Of a stretch of 64,000 bases of DNA, positions 1-8,489 are shown piece after piece. Below the pieces are notes generated by a model, which saw nothing but the letters and a program-made list of their open reading frames with translations, did no database searches and was not told the DNA's origin. The stretch covers positions 212,681-276,680 of the forward strand of contig NZ_SMCP01000001.1 in NCBI RefSeq assembly GCF_004342725.1. The letters are read 5' to 3'. Made by a program: the position numbers and the translations under genes. The DNA is from Testudinibacter aquarius (GTDB lineage: Bacteria; Pseudomonadota; Gammaproteobacteria; Enterobacterales; Pasteurellaceae). Positions within the stretch are counted from its first letter, which is position 1; every line of letters begins with the position of its first letter.

Positions 1-250
1 GCGGCGGCGCAATGCCTGCTTTCACCGAAAAAGCCAGCCCATGTGCCTGATTCGGCCCGTGATAAGGATCTTGCCCCAAGATCACGACCTTCACTTGATC
101 AAACTCGGTCAAACGAAAAGCGGTGAACACTTCATCGTGTGGTGGATAAACGGTTTTACCGCTCTTTTTGGCTTGCTCGACCCGCTCAAGAATCTGCAAA
201 AAATAAGCCTGTTTTTTTTCCTCGCCGATCGCTTCTGTCCATGTTTTCAT
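1..250 (-). CDS. ung: Uracil-DNA glycosylase, 5' part (runs off window)
   Basis: Family 1 uracil-DNA glycosylase removes uracil from DNA as the first step of base-excision repair. The reverse strand from the ATG at 248-250 encodes 83 codons that begin [13 protein letters not shown] and contain the diagnostic active-site motif GQDPYHG (residues 59-65), in which Asp61 is the water-activating residue, followed by the Ung signature [10 protein letters not shown]. The remaining two thirds of the gene lies beyond position 1. It diverges from grcA across a 356-bp AT-rich spacer. The identity is secure from the motif; only the C-terminal part cannot be assessed. Confidence 0.93.
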   Translation of the reverse strand, partial: MKTWTEAIGEEKKQAYFLQILERVEQAKKSGKTVYPPHDEVFTAFRLTEFDQVKVVILGQDPYHGPNQAHGLAFSVKAGIAPP

Positions 251-462
251 CACTATTTTTCTACCTTATCTTGATTCCGGTGATTCAGTTAAACAAAATT
301 ATAGAATAAAGATCGGCAAAAAGCCTAATGCGGATTTCCTCTGTGTCCAACGAGTAGGTATCAAAATACTATTTCCGCTAAATTTAAAATAATAAATGTT
401 ATTATTATGTAAACAATAAATAAATATAACGTTAACACAAGAGAATTAATTTTTTCATTTTT

Positions 463-476
463 TTGATGCAGGTCAA
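463..476 (+). promoter_or_regulatory. FNR-like site, distal, upstream of grcA
   Basis: TTGATGCAGGTCAA matches the FNR consensus TTGAT-N4-ATCAA with one mismatch. It is centred about 100 bp upstream of the predicted grcA transcription start. FNR activation of grcA is known in Escherichia coli; a role here is inferred. Confidence 0.45.
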
Positions 477-505
477 ATAAATCAATTTGACAAAAAAATA
501 ATCAG

Positions 506-519
506 TTGATCTCGGTTAA
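506..519 (+). promoter_or_regulatory. FNR-like site, proximal, upstream of grcA
   Basis: TTGATCTCGGTTAA matches the FNR consensus with two mismatches. It is centred near -58 relative to the predicted start, close to the usual class I activator position. It is weaker than the distal site but better placed. Confidence 0.35.
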
Positions 520-535
520 TTCTCCCTAAAAATAT

Positions 536-563
536 TTGAAAACTTAAACAATAGTGATAAAAT
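536..563 (+). promoter_or_regulatory. Predicted grcA promoter
   Basis: A -35 box TTGAAA (536-541) and a -10 box TAAAAT (558-563), each one mismatch from consensus, are separated by 16 bp. This puts the start near 570 and leaves a leader of about 37 nt that ends in the ribosome-binding site TTGGAG before the ATG at 607. Confidence 0.5.
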
Positions 564-606
564 TCTGAGCAATTACTTAATCCCTCATATTTATTGGAGC
601 TATATC

Positions 607-990
607 ATGATTAAAGGTATTCAAATTACTCAAGCGGCTAACGACGCATTGTTAAACTCTTTCTGGTTGCTGGACAATGACAAAGGCGAAGCTCGTTGTT
701 TATGTGCCAAAGGCGATTTTGCTGAAGATCAAGTAGTTGCGATCAACGAATTAGGTCAAATCGAATATCGCGAACTGCCGGTTGACGTAGCCCCAACAGT
801 CAAAGTGGAAGGCGGTCAGCATTTAAACGTCAACGTATTACGCCGTGAAACGTTGGAAGATGCAGTCAACAATCCTGAAAAATATCCGCAATTGACCATT
901 CGTGTTTCTGGTTATGCAGTGCGTTTCAACTCGCTGACACAAGAACAACAACGCGACGTTATCGCACGTACTTTCACTGAAAGTTTGTAA
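607..990 (+). CDS. grcA: Autonomous glycyl radical cofactor GrcA (YfiD)
   Basis: GrcA is a small spare glycyl-radical domain that docks onto oxygen-cleaved pyruvate formate-lyase and restores activity. The 127-aa product is full length for the family. Its last ~60 residues nearly duplicate the PflB C-terminus encoded at 25.5-25.7 kb, including [12 protein letters not shown] with the radical glycine at position 102. The start follows a clear TTGGAG site. It is monocistronic, bounded by a strong terminator, and has FNR-like sites upstream, which fits anaerobic or microaerobic induction. PflB and its activase are encoded in this same window. Confidence 0.97.
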   Translation: MIKGIQITQAANDALLNSFWLLDNDKGEARCLCAKGDFAEDQVVAINELGQIEYRELPVDVAPTVKVEGGQHLNVNVLRRETLEDAVNNPEKYPQLTIRVSGYAVRFNSLTQEQQRDVIARTFTESL

Positions 991-1021
991 TCCATTCGCT
1001 GAACTGACCGGTTATACATCA

Positions 1022-1058
1022 AACCGCCATTGGCAAAATTGTCAATGGCGGTTTTTTT
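1022..1058 (+). terminator. Rho-independent terminator of grcA
   Basis: An 11-bp perfect stem (AACCGCCATTG paired with CAATGGCGGTT) closes a short loop and is followed by seven T residues, 32 bp after the grcA stop codon. Confidence 0.9.
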
Positions 1059-1067
1059 GCTTCAATT

Positions 1068-1095
1068 TTAGGGTCTGTTGATCTTTATTTATATC
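1068..1095 (+). repeat. Dispersed CTGTTGAT repeat, copy 1 (single arm)
   Basis: TTAGGGTCTGTTGATC followed by TTTATTTATAT matches intergenic copies at 17341, 43943 and 53810. Only one arm is obvious here. Paired copies elsewhere show that this is one end of a short inverted-repeat element. Confidence 0.6.
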
Positions 1096-1224
1096 GAAAT
1101 ATCCAAAATGAATGAATTTAATTCATCAGTCTATACACCGTTTATGCTGTTCCAAATGACGATTATTTCTTATACTACGCATAGGGCGTAATATTTTATT
1201 TATTCATTTATTTAAGGAAAAAAT

Positions 1225-2286
1225 ATGACTTTTACTGTACGCGGCTTTGCCGCACTGGATACCCAAAGCGATTTAGTTCCTTTCAGTTTTGAACGTCGTG
1301 AGCCGCTGGCACAAGACGTTGAAATTGAAATTTTATATTGTGGCGTTTGCCATTCCGATTTGCATACCGCAAAAAACGATTGGGGCGGCACAGTTTACCC
1401 AGCAGTGCCCGGACATGAGATCGTCGGGCGGGTAACTCGTGTCGGCAAAAACGTCAGCAAATTCCAAGTCGGTGACTTGGCAGCGGTCGGTTGTCTGGTC
1501 GACTCTTGCCGCAGCTGTTCCAGTTGTCAGCAAGATCTGGAACAATATTGCTTAAACGGCTTTACCGGCACCTATAACGATCCTGACAAGCATCTGGCAA
1601 ACCAACGTACTTACGGCGGATATTCAGAAAAAGTGGTGGTTGACGAACATTTTGTCTTGAAAGTACCGAGCCATTTGGATCTAGCCGCCACCGCACCGTT
1701 GTTGTGTGCCGGCATCACCACTTGGTCGCCGTTGCGTCACTGGAATGTCGGCTCCGGCAGCAAAGTGGCAGTGGTCGGCTTGGGCGGATTGGGTCACATG
1801 GCAATTAAGTTGGCAAAAGGTCTGGGGGCGGAAGTCACGCTGTTTTCCCGCTCGCCGAATAAAAGCCAAGATGCACTGGATTTGGGCGCTGATCATGTGG
1901 TGATCTCCACCGACAAACAACAAATGCAGGCGGTAAGAGGTGAATTTGACTTGATTATCGACACCGTACCTTATGTGCATGATATTAATCCGTATGTTGC
2001 TACTTTAAACATCAGTGGTACACTGGTTCTGGTTGGCTATTTAGGTCCACTGGATCCGTTCTTGAACACCGTACCGATGATTTTGGGCAGAAAATCGGTT
2101 GCCGGCTCCGTGATCGGCGGCATTGCCGAAACCCAAGAGATGCTGGATTTCTGTGGAAAACATAATATTGTTTCCGATATTGAGCTGATCAAAATGCAAG
2201 ATATCAACACCGCCTATCAACGTATGCTGAAAAGCGATGTCAAATACCGTTTTGTGATTGATATGGCATCATTAAAAAACGGGTAG
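1225..2286 (+). CDS. Zinc-dependent NAD(P) alcohol dehydrogenase, YahK/cinnamyl-type
   Basis: This medium-chain dehydrogenase/reductase (353 aa) interconverts aldehydes and alcohols with NAD(P)H. Catalytic zinc ligands are visible as Cys42 (GVCHSD), His64-Glu65 (PGHE) and Cys161. The structural zinc site is Cys95/98/101/109. The Rossmann motif GLGGLG is at 185-190. The layout matches the YahK/cinnamyl alcohol dehydrogenase branch, which is usually NADPH-linked and acts on broad aldehydes; the substrate cannot be read from sequence. The start follows TAAGGAAAAAAT. It appears monocistronic, with a nested repeat cluster directly downstream. Length and motifs are intact. Confidence 0.9.
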   Translation: MTFTVRGFAALDTQSDLVPFSFERREPLAQDVEIEILYCGVCHSDLHTAKNDWGGTVYPAVPGHEIVGRVTRVGKNVSKFQVGDLAAVGCLVDSCRSCSSCQQDLEQYCLNGFTGTYNDPDKHLANQRTYGGYSEKVVVDEHFVLKVPSHLDLAATAPLLCAGITTWSPLRHWNVGSGSKVAVVGLGGLGHMAIKLAKGLGAEVTLFSRSPNKSQDALDLGADHVVISTDKQQMQAVRGEFDLIIDTVPYVHDINPYVATLNISGTLVLVGYLGPLDPFLNTVPMILGRKSVAGSVIGGIAETQEMLDFCGKHNIVSDIELIKMQDINTAYQRMLKSDVKYRFVIDMASLKNG

Positions 2287-2353
2287 CTTCGTTAAAATTT
2301 GAGTTATACCTTGTATAAAAAATCAAATCGTTGATAATAAATTCCAGTCTAGA

Positions 2354-2694
2354 CTACTTTTTTAAGCAGCTAGACTGCTGACAAAGATTAACATACAGGT
2401 GGTATTATAAAAGTAAGGGCGGATTGTATATCCGCCTTAGACTGCTGACAAAGGTTAAAATACACGATTAATATTGTAAAAGTAGGGGCGGATTATATAT
2501 CCGCTCGAACCGCACTTTACACTTTTCCTTTATTAATTAAGTGCTTATGCCGCACTTCGCAAACGGGCGGATGCAATCCGCCCCTACTTTGCCTCATCAA
2601 ATATCTTTGTCAATAATCTGGGGCGGATTGTATATCCGCCTCTACTTTGCCTTATCAAATATTTTGTCGATAAACCGGCTGCTTTTTTAAGCAG
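2354..2694. mobile_element. Nested MITE-like cluster: short element split by a long copy
   Basis: The outer boundaries are two copies of a hairpin, CTACTTTTTTAAGCAG (2354-2369) and CTGCTTTTTTAAGCAG (2679-2694). Inside them are the left arm (from TAGACTGCTGACAAAG, 2371-2436) and right arm (2641-2678, ending TTTTGTCGATAA) of a short element of about 104 bp. Its central GGGCGGAT...ATCCGCC hairpin has been duplicated (2417-2436 and 2621-2640) around a complete inserted long copy. No ORF is present. The reading as nested insertions is inferred from the symmetrical flanks. Confidence 0.7.
2437..2620. mobile_element. MITE-like element, long form, copy A (about 184 bp)
   Basis: This is about 94% identical by eye to 46658-46839. 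The ends are imperfect inverted repeats: AGACTGCTGACAAAG on the left, and CTTTGTCAATAATCT on the right, which matches the left at 12 of 15 positions when complemented. Inner inverted repeats AAAGTAGGGGCGGAT and ATCCGCCCCTACTTT enclose a core containing one intact USS. It is directly flanked on both sides by the same 20-bp hairpin, GGGCGGAT...ATCCGCC. It does not encode a protein. Confidence 0.75.
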
Positions 2695-2733
2695 TCTTTT
2701 TGATCCGTGCTTATTTTGTGGAGTATGATTTTT

Positions 2734-3708
2734 ATGGCGAATCCCGCGTTACCTGACATCGGCAGCCCGATGTTTTATGGGATATTTTCGGTTGTGGTAG
2801 TCATTATGTTGGCGATTGATCTGTTGAGCTTGAAAAAAAGCGGAGTACACAAAGTCAGCGTCAAAGAGGCGATGTGGTGGAGCGTGGTTTGGGTCACGGT
2901 CTCCTGCTTATTTGCTCTGTGGCTGTATTTCGAACTGGCTGGCAACCCAATTTACGGCAAGAAATTCGCCGCAGAAAAAGTGATGGAGTTTCTGACCGGA
3001 TACGTATTGGAAAAATCCTTATCGGTGGATAATCTATTTGTCTTCTTAATGATTTTCAGCTATTTCAAAGTACCACCACAATATCAGCACAAAGTGTTGT
3101 TATACGGCGTGCTCGGCGCCATCATCATGCGTACAGTGATGATTGGCATAGGTGCCATTCTGATTCGTGAATACGAATGGATTCTGTATATTTTCGGTGC
3201 TTTCTTAATCTACAGCGGATTTAAAATCTTCACTGCAAAAGATGAAGGAGACGGTGAAGATCTGGCGAAAAATGCCTTACTCAACTGGTTACGTCGCCGC
3301 CTGCCGCTAAGCCAACATTTCAACGGCGAGAAATTCTTGACTATAGAGAACGGTAAACGCCTGTTCACTCCGCTGGTTTTGGTGCTTATTATGGTGGAAT
3401 TAAGCGACGTCGTGTTTGCCGTAGACAGCATTCCGGCGGTATTTGCCGTCACCACCGATCCGTTTATCGTGCTGACCTCGAATATTTTCGCCATTCTTGG
3501 CTTGCGCGCAATGTACTTCGTATTGGCAGACATTGCCGATCGTTTTGTTTATCTCAAATACGGTTTGGCGGTGATTTTAATCTTTATCGGAGCAAAAATG
3601 CTGCTGGTGATGGCAGGGATCCATATTCCTATCGCACTGTCGATGGCAATGGTATTCATGATTTTAATTGTGTCGATTTTAGCTTCGCTCAGAAAAAAAG
3701 TACTTTAA
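2734..3708 (+). CDS. TerC/Alx family integral membrane protein
   Basis: TerC-family membrane protein (324 aa from this start) of the Alx branch, which in E. coli is tied to manganese export and alkaline stress. Several hydrophobic helices are evident. The family signatures SVDNLFVF (the conserved Asp is residue 99) and ELSDVVFAVDSIPAVFAVT are intact; their acidic residues probably bind the metal ion. A GTG at 2707 and an ATG at 2725 are possible upstream starts, but GGAG at 2720-2723 is 10 nt before the ATG at 2734, so I use that one. The yybP-ykoY Mn riboswitch known ahead of alx in E. coli is not evident: the upstream region is the hairpin-element cluster. Confidence 0.88.
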   Translation: MANPALPDIGSPMFYGIFSVVVVIMLAIDLLSLKKSGVHKVSVKEAMWWSVVWVTVSCLFALWLYFELAGNPIYGKKFAAEKVMEFLTGYVLEKSLSVDNLFVFLMIFSYFKVPPQYQHKVLLYGVLGAIIMRTVMIGIGAILIREYEWILYIFGAFLIYSGFKIFTAKDEGDGEDLAKNALLNWLRRRLPLSQHFNGEKFLTIENGKRLFTPLVLVLIMVELSDVVFAVDSIPAVFAVTTDPFIVLTSNIFAILGLRAMYFVLADIADRFVYLKYGLAVILIFIGAKMLLVMAGIHIPIALSMAMVFMILIVSILASLRKKVL

Positions 3709-3722
3709 ACCCCTTGTATAAC

Positions 3723-3755
3723 AAAAAACCCACTAATCTATAAAATTAGTGGGTT
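3723..3755 (-). terminator. Terminator of the peroxiredoxin gene (possibly bidirectional)
   Basis: An 11-bp perfect stem (AACCCACTAAT with ATTAGTGGGTT, 7-nt loop) is followed by T residues on the minus strand, 16 bp past the peroxiredoxin stop. It also lies just after the TerC gene and could stop both convergent transcripts. Confidence 0.85.
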
Positions 3756-3770
3756 CATCATAGGGTCTGA

Positions 3771-4373
3771 TTACAGTGAATCTGCGTTTTTCTTCAAGTA
3801 GCTGGCAACACCTTCAGGGTTGTCTTTCATACCTTCTTTGCCTTTTTCCCACTGTGCAGGGCAAACCTCGCCGTGTTCTTCATGGAATTGCAGTGCATCG
3901 ACCATACGCAACATTTCATCAATATTACGTCCCAATGGTAAATCATTAACCACTTGATGACGTACCACGCCGTGCTTGTCAATCAGGAAAGAAGCACGCA
4001 GTGCAACACCGGCTTCAGGGTGTTCGATGCCGTAAGCTTTCGAAATATCGTGTTTCACATCAGCCACCATCGCGTATTGCACTTCACCGATTCCGCCTTT
4101 TTCAGTCGAAGTCTTACGCCACGCATTGTGGGTGAATTGTGAATCGATCGACACCCCAACGACTTCCACGCCACGCGCTTGAAACTCTTTGTAGCGGTGA
4201 TCAAAGGCGATCAACTCTGACGGACAAACGAAAGTAAAATCTAAAGGCCAGAAAAACACCACTGCCGGTTTGCCGGAAATGTGGCGTTTGAAGTTAAAAT
4301 TATCGACGATTTCGCCGTTACCTAAAACAGCAGAAGCAGTAAAATCAGGGGCTTGACGAGTAACTAAAACCAT
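3771..4373 (-). CDS. Typical 2-Cys peroxiredoxin (AhpC/TSA family)
   Basis: Thiol peroxidase that reduces H2O2, organic peroxides and possibly peroxynitrite. The 200-aa protein has the peroxidatic Cys50 in FVCPSE, the resolving Cys171 in EVCPAQW and the conserved Phe-Thr-Phe stretch before the first cysteine. It is full length for a Prx1-type cytosolic enzyme. The start follows AAGGAGAAATT. No ahpF-type reductase is adjacent, so the electron donor is unknown (probably thioredoxin). It diverges from metC; the 280-bp shared region contains a near-perfect CRP palindrome. OxyR control is plausible but I see no clear OxyR site. Confidence 0.93.
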   Translation of the reverse strand: MVLVTRQAPDFTASAVLGNGEIVDNFNFKRHISGKPAVVFFWPLDFTFVCPSELIAFDHRYKEFQARGVEVVGVSIDSQFTHNAWRKTSTEKGGIGEVQYAMVADVKHDISKAYGIEHPEAGVALRASFLIDKHGVVRHQVVNDLPLGRNIDEMLRMVDALQFHEEHGEVCPAQWEKGKEGMKDNPEGVASYLKKNADSL

Positions 4374-4499
4374 AATTTCTCCTTAATGTATTGAATCAAA
4401 TATTAATTTATATTCCATTTAGCCTAGCTTTTTAAAAAGTAATACTTTTGAGCTAATCCATTAGACTTTTTATAGTATAACGAAATAAAAAGTAAAAGT

Positions 4500-4515
4500 C
4501 GTGATCTATATCACA
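4500..4515. promoter_or_regulatory. CRP-like palindrome between peroxiredoxin gene and metC
   Basis: CGTGATCTATATCACA matches the CRP core TGTGA-N6-TCACA with one mismatch. It sits 127 bp upstream of the peroxiredoxin start and 139 bp upstream of the metC start, so it could act on either gene. Confidence 0.5.
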
Positions 4516-4653
4516 CTATCACTGCCATTGGTTAAAACTATCATAAGCAAAATTCTACTCGAACAGTTGCTTCCCTCGGTGATAACGACTATCTTATTTG
4601 TCAGAGAGTTATGAATAACCGCACTTTTCCCCGTCAAGCATACAAGGATTTTT

Positions 4654-5862
4654 ATGGCGAATTCTGATACGACCTTTAAAACGGCGACTCGACTGGTACA
4701 CAGCGGCCGTCAAACCCGCTATACCCAACATGGCGTTAATCCGGTGATCCAGCGTGCATCTTCCCTCATTTTTGACACCCTGAACGATAAAAAACAGGCG
4801 ACGATCCAACGCGCTAACGGCAGCCTGTTTTATGGACGGCGCGGCACCTTGACCCATTTCGCCTTGCAAGACGCAATGTGCGATTTAGAAGGTGGTGCCG
4901 GTTGCTACCTCTTCCCTTGCGGTGCAGCGGCAGTGACCAACACTATTTTAGCGTTTGTAAAAAGCGGCGATCATCTGCTGATGAGTGGAGCAGTTTACGA
5001 ACCCACACAGGATTTTTGCAATCATGTGCTGAGCCGTTTAAATGTCGAAACCAGCTACTATGATCCGCTGATCGGTGCTGAAATCGCCGCATTGGTACGC
5101 CCAAATACTCGAGTACTATTTTTGGAATCACCAAGTTCGCTGACCATGGAGGTACCGGATATTTCAAGCATTGTGCGTGCCGTACGGGCGGTCAACCCTG
5201 AAATCGTGATTATGATTGATAACACTTGGAGCGGCGGCTTGCTATTTAAAGCGTTGCAACAGGATATTGATATTTCAATCCAAGCCGGCACCAAATATCT
5301 GGTCGGACATTCCGATGCGATGATCGGCACAGCGGTTGCCAATGCCCGTTGCTGGGATCAATTGCGCGAAAATGCTTATCTGATGGGGCAAATGGTTGAT
5401 GCCGACACTGCTTATGTAACGGCTCGCGGGTTACGTACACTAGGTATTCGTCTGCAACAACATCACAAAAGCAGTCTAAAAATTGCCGAATGGCTGGTAC
5501 AACGGCAAGAGGTACATGCGGTGTTTCACCCGGCACTGCCGAGCTGTCCCGGTCATGCATTTTTTAAACGGGATTTCAGTGGCAGCAGCGGCTTGTTTTC
5601 GTTTGAATTAAAACAAAAATTGAATCAACAGCAATTGGATGCTTTTTTTAACCATTTTCAATTGTTTACCATGGCATATTCATGGGGTGGCTTCGAATCG
5701 CTGATTCTGCATAACCAACCTGAAGAGATCGCTAAAATTCGTCCAAATATCAGCCGTAAACTGGAAGGAACCTTGATTCGGGTACATATCGGCTTGGAAG
5801 ATTGCGATGATTTGATTGCTGATTTACAGGCTGGGTTTGAGCGAATTAATGCGCTGGCGTAA
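4654..5862 (+). CDS. metC: Cystathionine beta-lyase
   Basis: PLP enzyme of methionine biosynthesis that cleaves cystathionine to homocysteine, pyruvate and ammonia. The 402-aa protein is full length. The Schiff-base lysine is Lys214 in the motif [11 protein letters not shown]. Tyr60 and Arg62 (FYGRRGT) match the PLP-phosphate and substrate contacts of the family, and DNTW near 189 carries the Asp that contacts the pyridine nitrogen. SWGGFESL near the C-terminus is typical of MetC rather than MetB. The start follows AAGGATTTTT. A USS lies in the leader (4618-4626). It appears monocistronic. Confidence 0.93.
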   Translation: MANSDTTFKTATRLVHSGRQTRYTQHGVNPVIQRASSLIFDTLNDKKQATIQRANGSLFYGRRGTLTHFALQDAMCDLEGGAGCYLFPCGAAAVTNTILAFVKSGDHLLMSGAVYEPTQDFCNHVLSRLNVETSYYDPLIGAEIAALVRPNTRVLFLESPSSLTMEVPDISSIVRAVRAVNPEIVIMIDNTWSGGLLFKALQQDIDISIQAGTKYLVGHSDAMIGTAVANARCWDQLRENAYLMGQMVDADTAYVTARGLRTLGIRLQQHHKSSLKIAEWLVQRQEVHAVFHPALPSCPGHAFFKRDFSGSSGLFSFELKQKLNQQQLDAFFNHFQLFTMAYSWGGFESLILHNQPEEIAKIRPNISRKLEGTLIRVHIGLEDCDDLIADLQAGFERINALA

Positions 5863-5915
5863 CAAAATCAGTCTGACCGCACTTTCCGCTACCCAGTGCG
5901 GTCAAACAAGGCATT

Positions 5916-7028
5916 TTAGCGCATTTCCGCTTTTGTTTTATCACTGCTGAACACACTGGCGCTCAACGTTGATTTCAGGGTTGATAACAACTCTTGATGA
6001 ATACTGCTCAAACGGGGTTTTTCATCGGCTTGAAATGCCAGTGGGCGACAAAACTCCATGGTTTTAATCCCCAAACGAGCTGTCAACAAGCCGACACCCA
6101 GTCCTTGTGCCGCACGGGCGGAGAGTTTTGCCATCAGGTCTTTTGACAGCCAATCCATACCAATGTCATGCACCAGTTCAGTAGCACCGGCAAATGCCAT
6201 ATTTAACAACACCAAGCGCAGCAGTCGAAGACGACTGAAATAGCCTAGCTCAATGCCATACAGTGCGGCAATTTTATTGATTAACGCCAAATTACGCCAC
6301 GCCACAAAAAACAGATCAACCACCGCCAACGGACTGATACCGACCACAATCGCCGCTTCTGCCGCAGCTTTGCTCACCAAACTGCGTGCTTGGCGATCCC
6401 GATCACTCAGCACATTTTGGCTGAACAGATAGCCCACCTCTTCGGCTGTGTGTACCTCACTGAGCTGTTTTTGCCATTGTTGCAAACGCAGATCATCTTT
6501 AGCCAGTTGCATATTCTCGGCAATCTGCAAACAGAGCCGTTGCGCCTGCTCTCCGCTTTGCTGCGCTGAGCCAACCGCACTTTGTTGATACAGCGGTTGA
6601 TACAGCGCTCTACTCTGCTGTTGCAAACGGAGTAAGCGTTTTAATTTAAATAAACGTCTGAATTCATTCCCCAGCGCAACCACGCCTAAGATCACGGCTG
6701 AAAACGTGACGATGGCAAAGGCGAAGTGAATCCATTGATTCTGCTGCCAGCTGTCCAGCAACCACTGCACCGATTGCGCCACCACTGCAACTAAAAACAG
6801 CCCGACAGTCATCATCAGCGCAGTTTTCCACCAACGTGGCTGCGGCACTATGTTACGTTGAATTTGTTGCTCAAAGCGGGTTTCACTATCCAATCCGCTC
6901 AGATTGCTCTCGCTCTCGACGTCGTCAAAAATCTCATCAGTGGCAAATTCTTTCTTCTGCTGCAAATTCGGTTGTTCAGACTGCATTTGTCCGTCTTCTA
7001 TTAACGATTCAAAATATTTTTTGCTCAT
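5916..7028 (-). CDS. ycjF: YcjF family inner-membrane protein (DUF697, TIGR01620)
   Basis: Membrane protein of unknown biochemical role, almost always encoded beside YcjX and often with the phage-shock genes. The 370-aa product has an acidic N-terminus, two transmembrane segments near residues 65-90 and 100-120, and a C-terminal DUF697 region with further hydrophobic stretches (SKAAAEAAIVVGISPLAVVD). It lies 15 bp after ycjX and is last in the pspB-pspC-ycjX-ycjF order. It probably acts with YcjX at the envelope under stress; this is inferred from context. Confidence 0.88.
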   Translation of the reverse strand: MSKKYFESLIEDGQMQSEQPNLQQKKEFATDEIFDDVESESNLSGLDSETRFEQQIQRNIVPQPRWWKTALMMTVGLFLVAVVAQSVQWLLDSWQQNQWIHFAFAIVTFSAVILGVVALGNEFRRLFKLKRLLRLQQQSRALYQPLYQQSAVGSAQQSGEQAQRLCLQIAENMQLAKDDLRLQQWQKQLSEVHTAEEVGYLFSQNVLSDRDRQARSLVSKAAAEAAIVVGISPLAVVDLFFVAWRNLALINKIAALYGIELGYFSRLRLLRLVLLNMAFAGATELVHDIGMDWLSKDLMAKLSARAAQGLGVGLLTARLGIKTMEFCRPLAFQADEKPRLSSIHQELLSTLKSTLSASVFSSDKTKAEMR

Positions 7029-7043
7029 ATCAACAACCCCTAA

Positions 7044-8462
7044 TTAATCCAGTTTATCCGCCAATAGAAATTGCAACACTGTATCCATTCTCAAGTGCGG
7101 TATCCGTTCTGCTTCCAGTGGCAACGGCTCGAATTGGTCAAATTCAAAGCGATTTTGCTGCCAAAAATCGGCATTTGGCAAACGTGACGGCACACTGCCC
7201 GGAAATAGCGTCACCATCTGTTTATCTTTGCTACGAACCCCTTGCAACGCTTTTACCATCTGCCCGTTATCTTTCACTATCACCGGCTTAGTCGCCCGGA
7301 TGGAGGCAATGGCAGTGTAATCATTTTTCACACCAGCAAAATTAACGTGTTGCCCGCCCTCTTGCACCAATTGCCTCATCAAACTGATTAAGTTCGGCAG
7401 TTGATCGGCAGTGACATGATCGGCTTTGCTGGCAACAAACAACAGCTTGTCAATCTGCGGCGCAAACAAGCGATGCAGCAAAGTGCGGTTGCCGTAGTGA
7501 AAATTACTGAACAGTTGCCGCAAGCTCTCTTTAGTTTCGTTAAACGCCTGCTGACTGTAATTCAGCGGTGTCAGGCAATCCGCCAAAATAATTTGGCGAT
7601 CAAATTTGCTGAAATATTTTTGATAAAAGCGTTTGACGATTTTTTCGCGATAATATTCATAGCGTTTTTGCAGCAGTGCAAAATAGCTGTCATGGCCGCT
7701 CTTTTTTTCCAACTCTTGCCATTGCTGCGGCGACAACTGGGTCAACGGGAAGAATTGCAGTGCCGGCGCACCTTGATATTCTCCCGGCAACACAAAATGT
7801 CCCGGTTGAATAAATTGCAGCCCTTGTGCTTTGCATGCGAACAGATAATCGGTATAACTTTTTGCCAACCGTGCCAACACGTCTTCGTCGGCTTTGGCGC
7901 TCAAATCCAACGTTTCCACTTGCTTCAGCCAGTCTTGCGCCAACTGTTGCCGTGCCCCAAAATCCAGTTTTTGCAAACTTTGTGACCACTGTTTAAACGA
8001 GGTTTCCAATAACGGTAAATCGAGCAGCCATTCGCCCGGATAATCAAAAATATCCAGATACAACGTGCCTTCTTGCTTGAGATGACGCAACAAACCATCA
8101 CTACGACGAAAACGAATCGCCAAACGGGTTTCGCCCACGCCGCGCGTCGAAGTCGGCCAAACGGGCGGCTGTTGTTTCAGGCAAGCCAAATTGGCTTCGT
8201 AATCAAAGCGCGGAATACTCCAGTTTTCTTGATCAACCCGCTTGACCGCCATAATTTGTTTGTTGCGGGCTGCCGCAAACAACGGCAAGTGGCTGTTGTC
8301 ATACTGATCAAGGGTTAAAAGTTGGTTGACCAGACTGGTGATAAACGCAGTTTTTCCGCTCTGGCTCAAGCCGGTGACGGCAAGGCGCAAAGTGCGGTCA
8401 AAACCTCGGTTTACCCAGTCGTTCAATTCGCGTTTTACCGAATGTTGGATTGAAGCAAACAT
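7044..8462 (-). CDS. ycjX: YcjX family P-loop NTPase (DUF463)
   Basis: Predicted GTP/ATP-binding protein (472 aa) linked to the phage-shock/sigma32 regulon in E. coli. The P-loop GLSQSGKTAF is at residues 31-40, and FVASKADHV is a recognisable NKxD-like nucleotide-base motif. DIFDYPGEWLLDLPLL is the conserved switch-like DxxG region. It is full length for the family. It lies 27 bp downstream of pspC and 15 bp upstream of ycjF, so cotranscription is likely. The molecular function is unknown. Confidence 0.9.
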   Translation of the reverse strand: MFASIQHSVKRELNDWVNRGFDRTLRLAVTGLSQSGKTAFITSLVNQLLTLDQYDNSHLPLFAAARNKQIMAVKRVDQENWSIPRFDYEANLACLKQQPPVWPTSTRGVGETRLAIRFRRSDGLLRHLKQEGTLYLDIFDYPGEWLLDLPLLETSFKQWSQSLQKLDFGARQQLAQDWLKQVETLDLSAKADEDVLARLAKSYTDYLFACKAQGLQFIQPGHFVLPGEYQGAPALQFFPLTQLSPQQWQELEKKSGHDSYFALLQKRYEYYREKIVKRFYQKYFSKFDRQIILADCLTPLNYSQQAFNETKESLRQLFSNFHYGNRTLLHRLFAPQIDKLLFVASKADHVTADQLPNLISLMRQLVQEGGQHVNFAGVKNDYTAIASIRATKPVIVKDNGQMVKALQGVRSKDKQMVTLFPGSVPSRLPNADFWQQNRFEFDQFEPLPLEAERIPHLRMDTVLQFLLADKLD

Positions 8463-8489
8463 TAAATTAAACCTGTATTATCGTCATAG

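Larger units (their letters stand above)
251..606. other. AT-rich divergent ung/grcA intergenic region
   Basis: This 356-bp spacer separates divergent ung and grcA. It contains a good sigma70-type promoter and two FNR-like palindromes in front of grcA, listed separately, but no convincing ORF or structured RNA. The ung promoter must also lie here; I could not place it confidently. Confidence 0.6.

Noticed and set aside
41..274. 77-codon plus-strand ORF at the window start
   Set aside because: It is the reverse complement of ung, whose GQDPYHG active site is read on the minus strand.
2287..2733. yybP-ykoY manganese riboswitch ahead of the TerC/Alx gene
   Set aside because: The upstream sequence is accounted for by the hairpin-element cluster and lacks the conserved riboswitch loops as far as I can see.
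7401..7985. 194-codon plus-strand ORF opposite ycjX
   Set aside because: ycjX has P-loop and family motifs on the minus strand; the antisense frame shows none.
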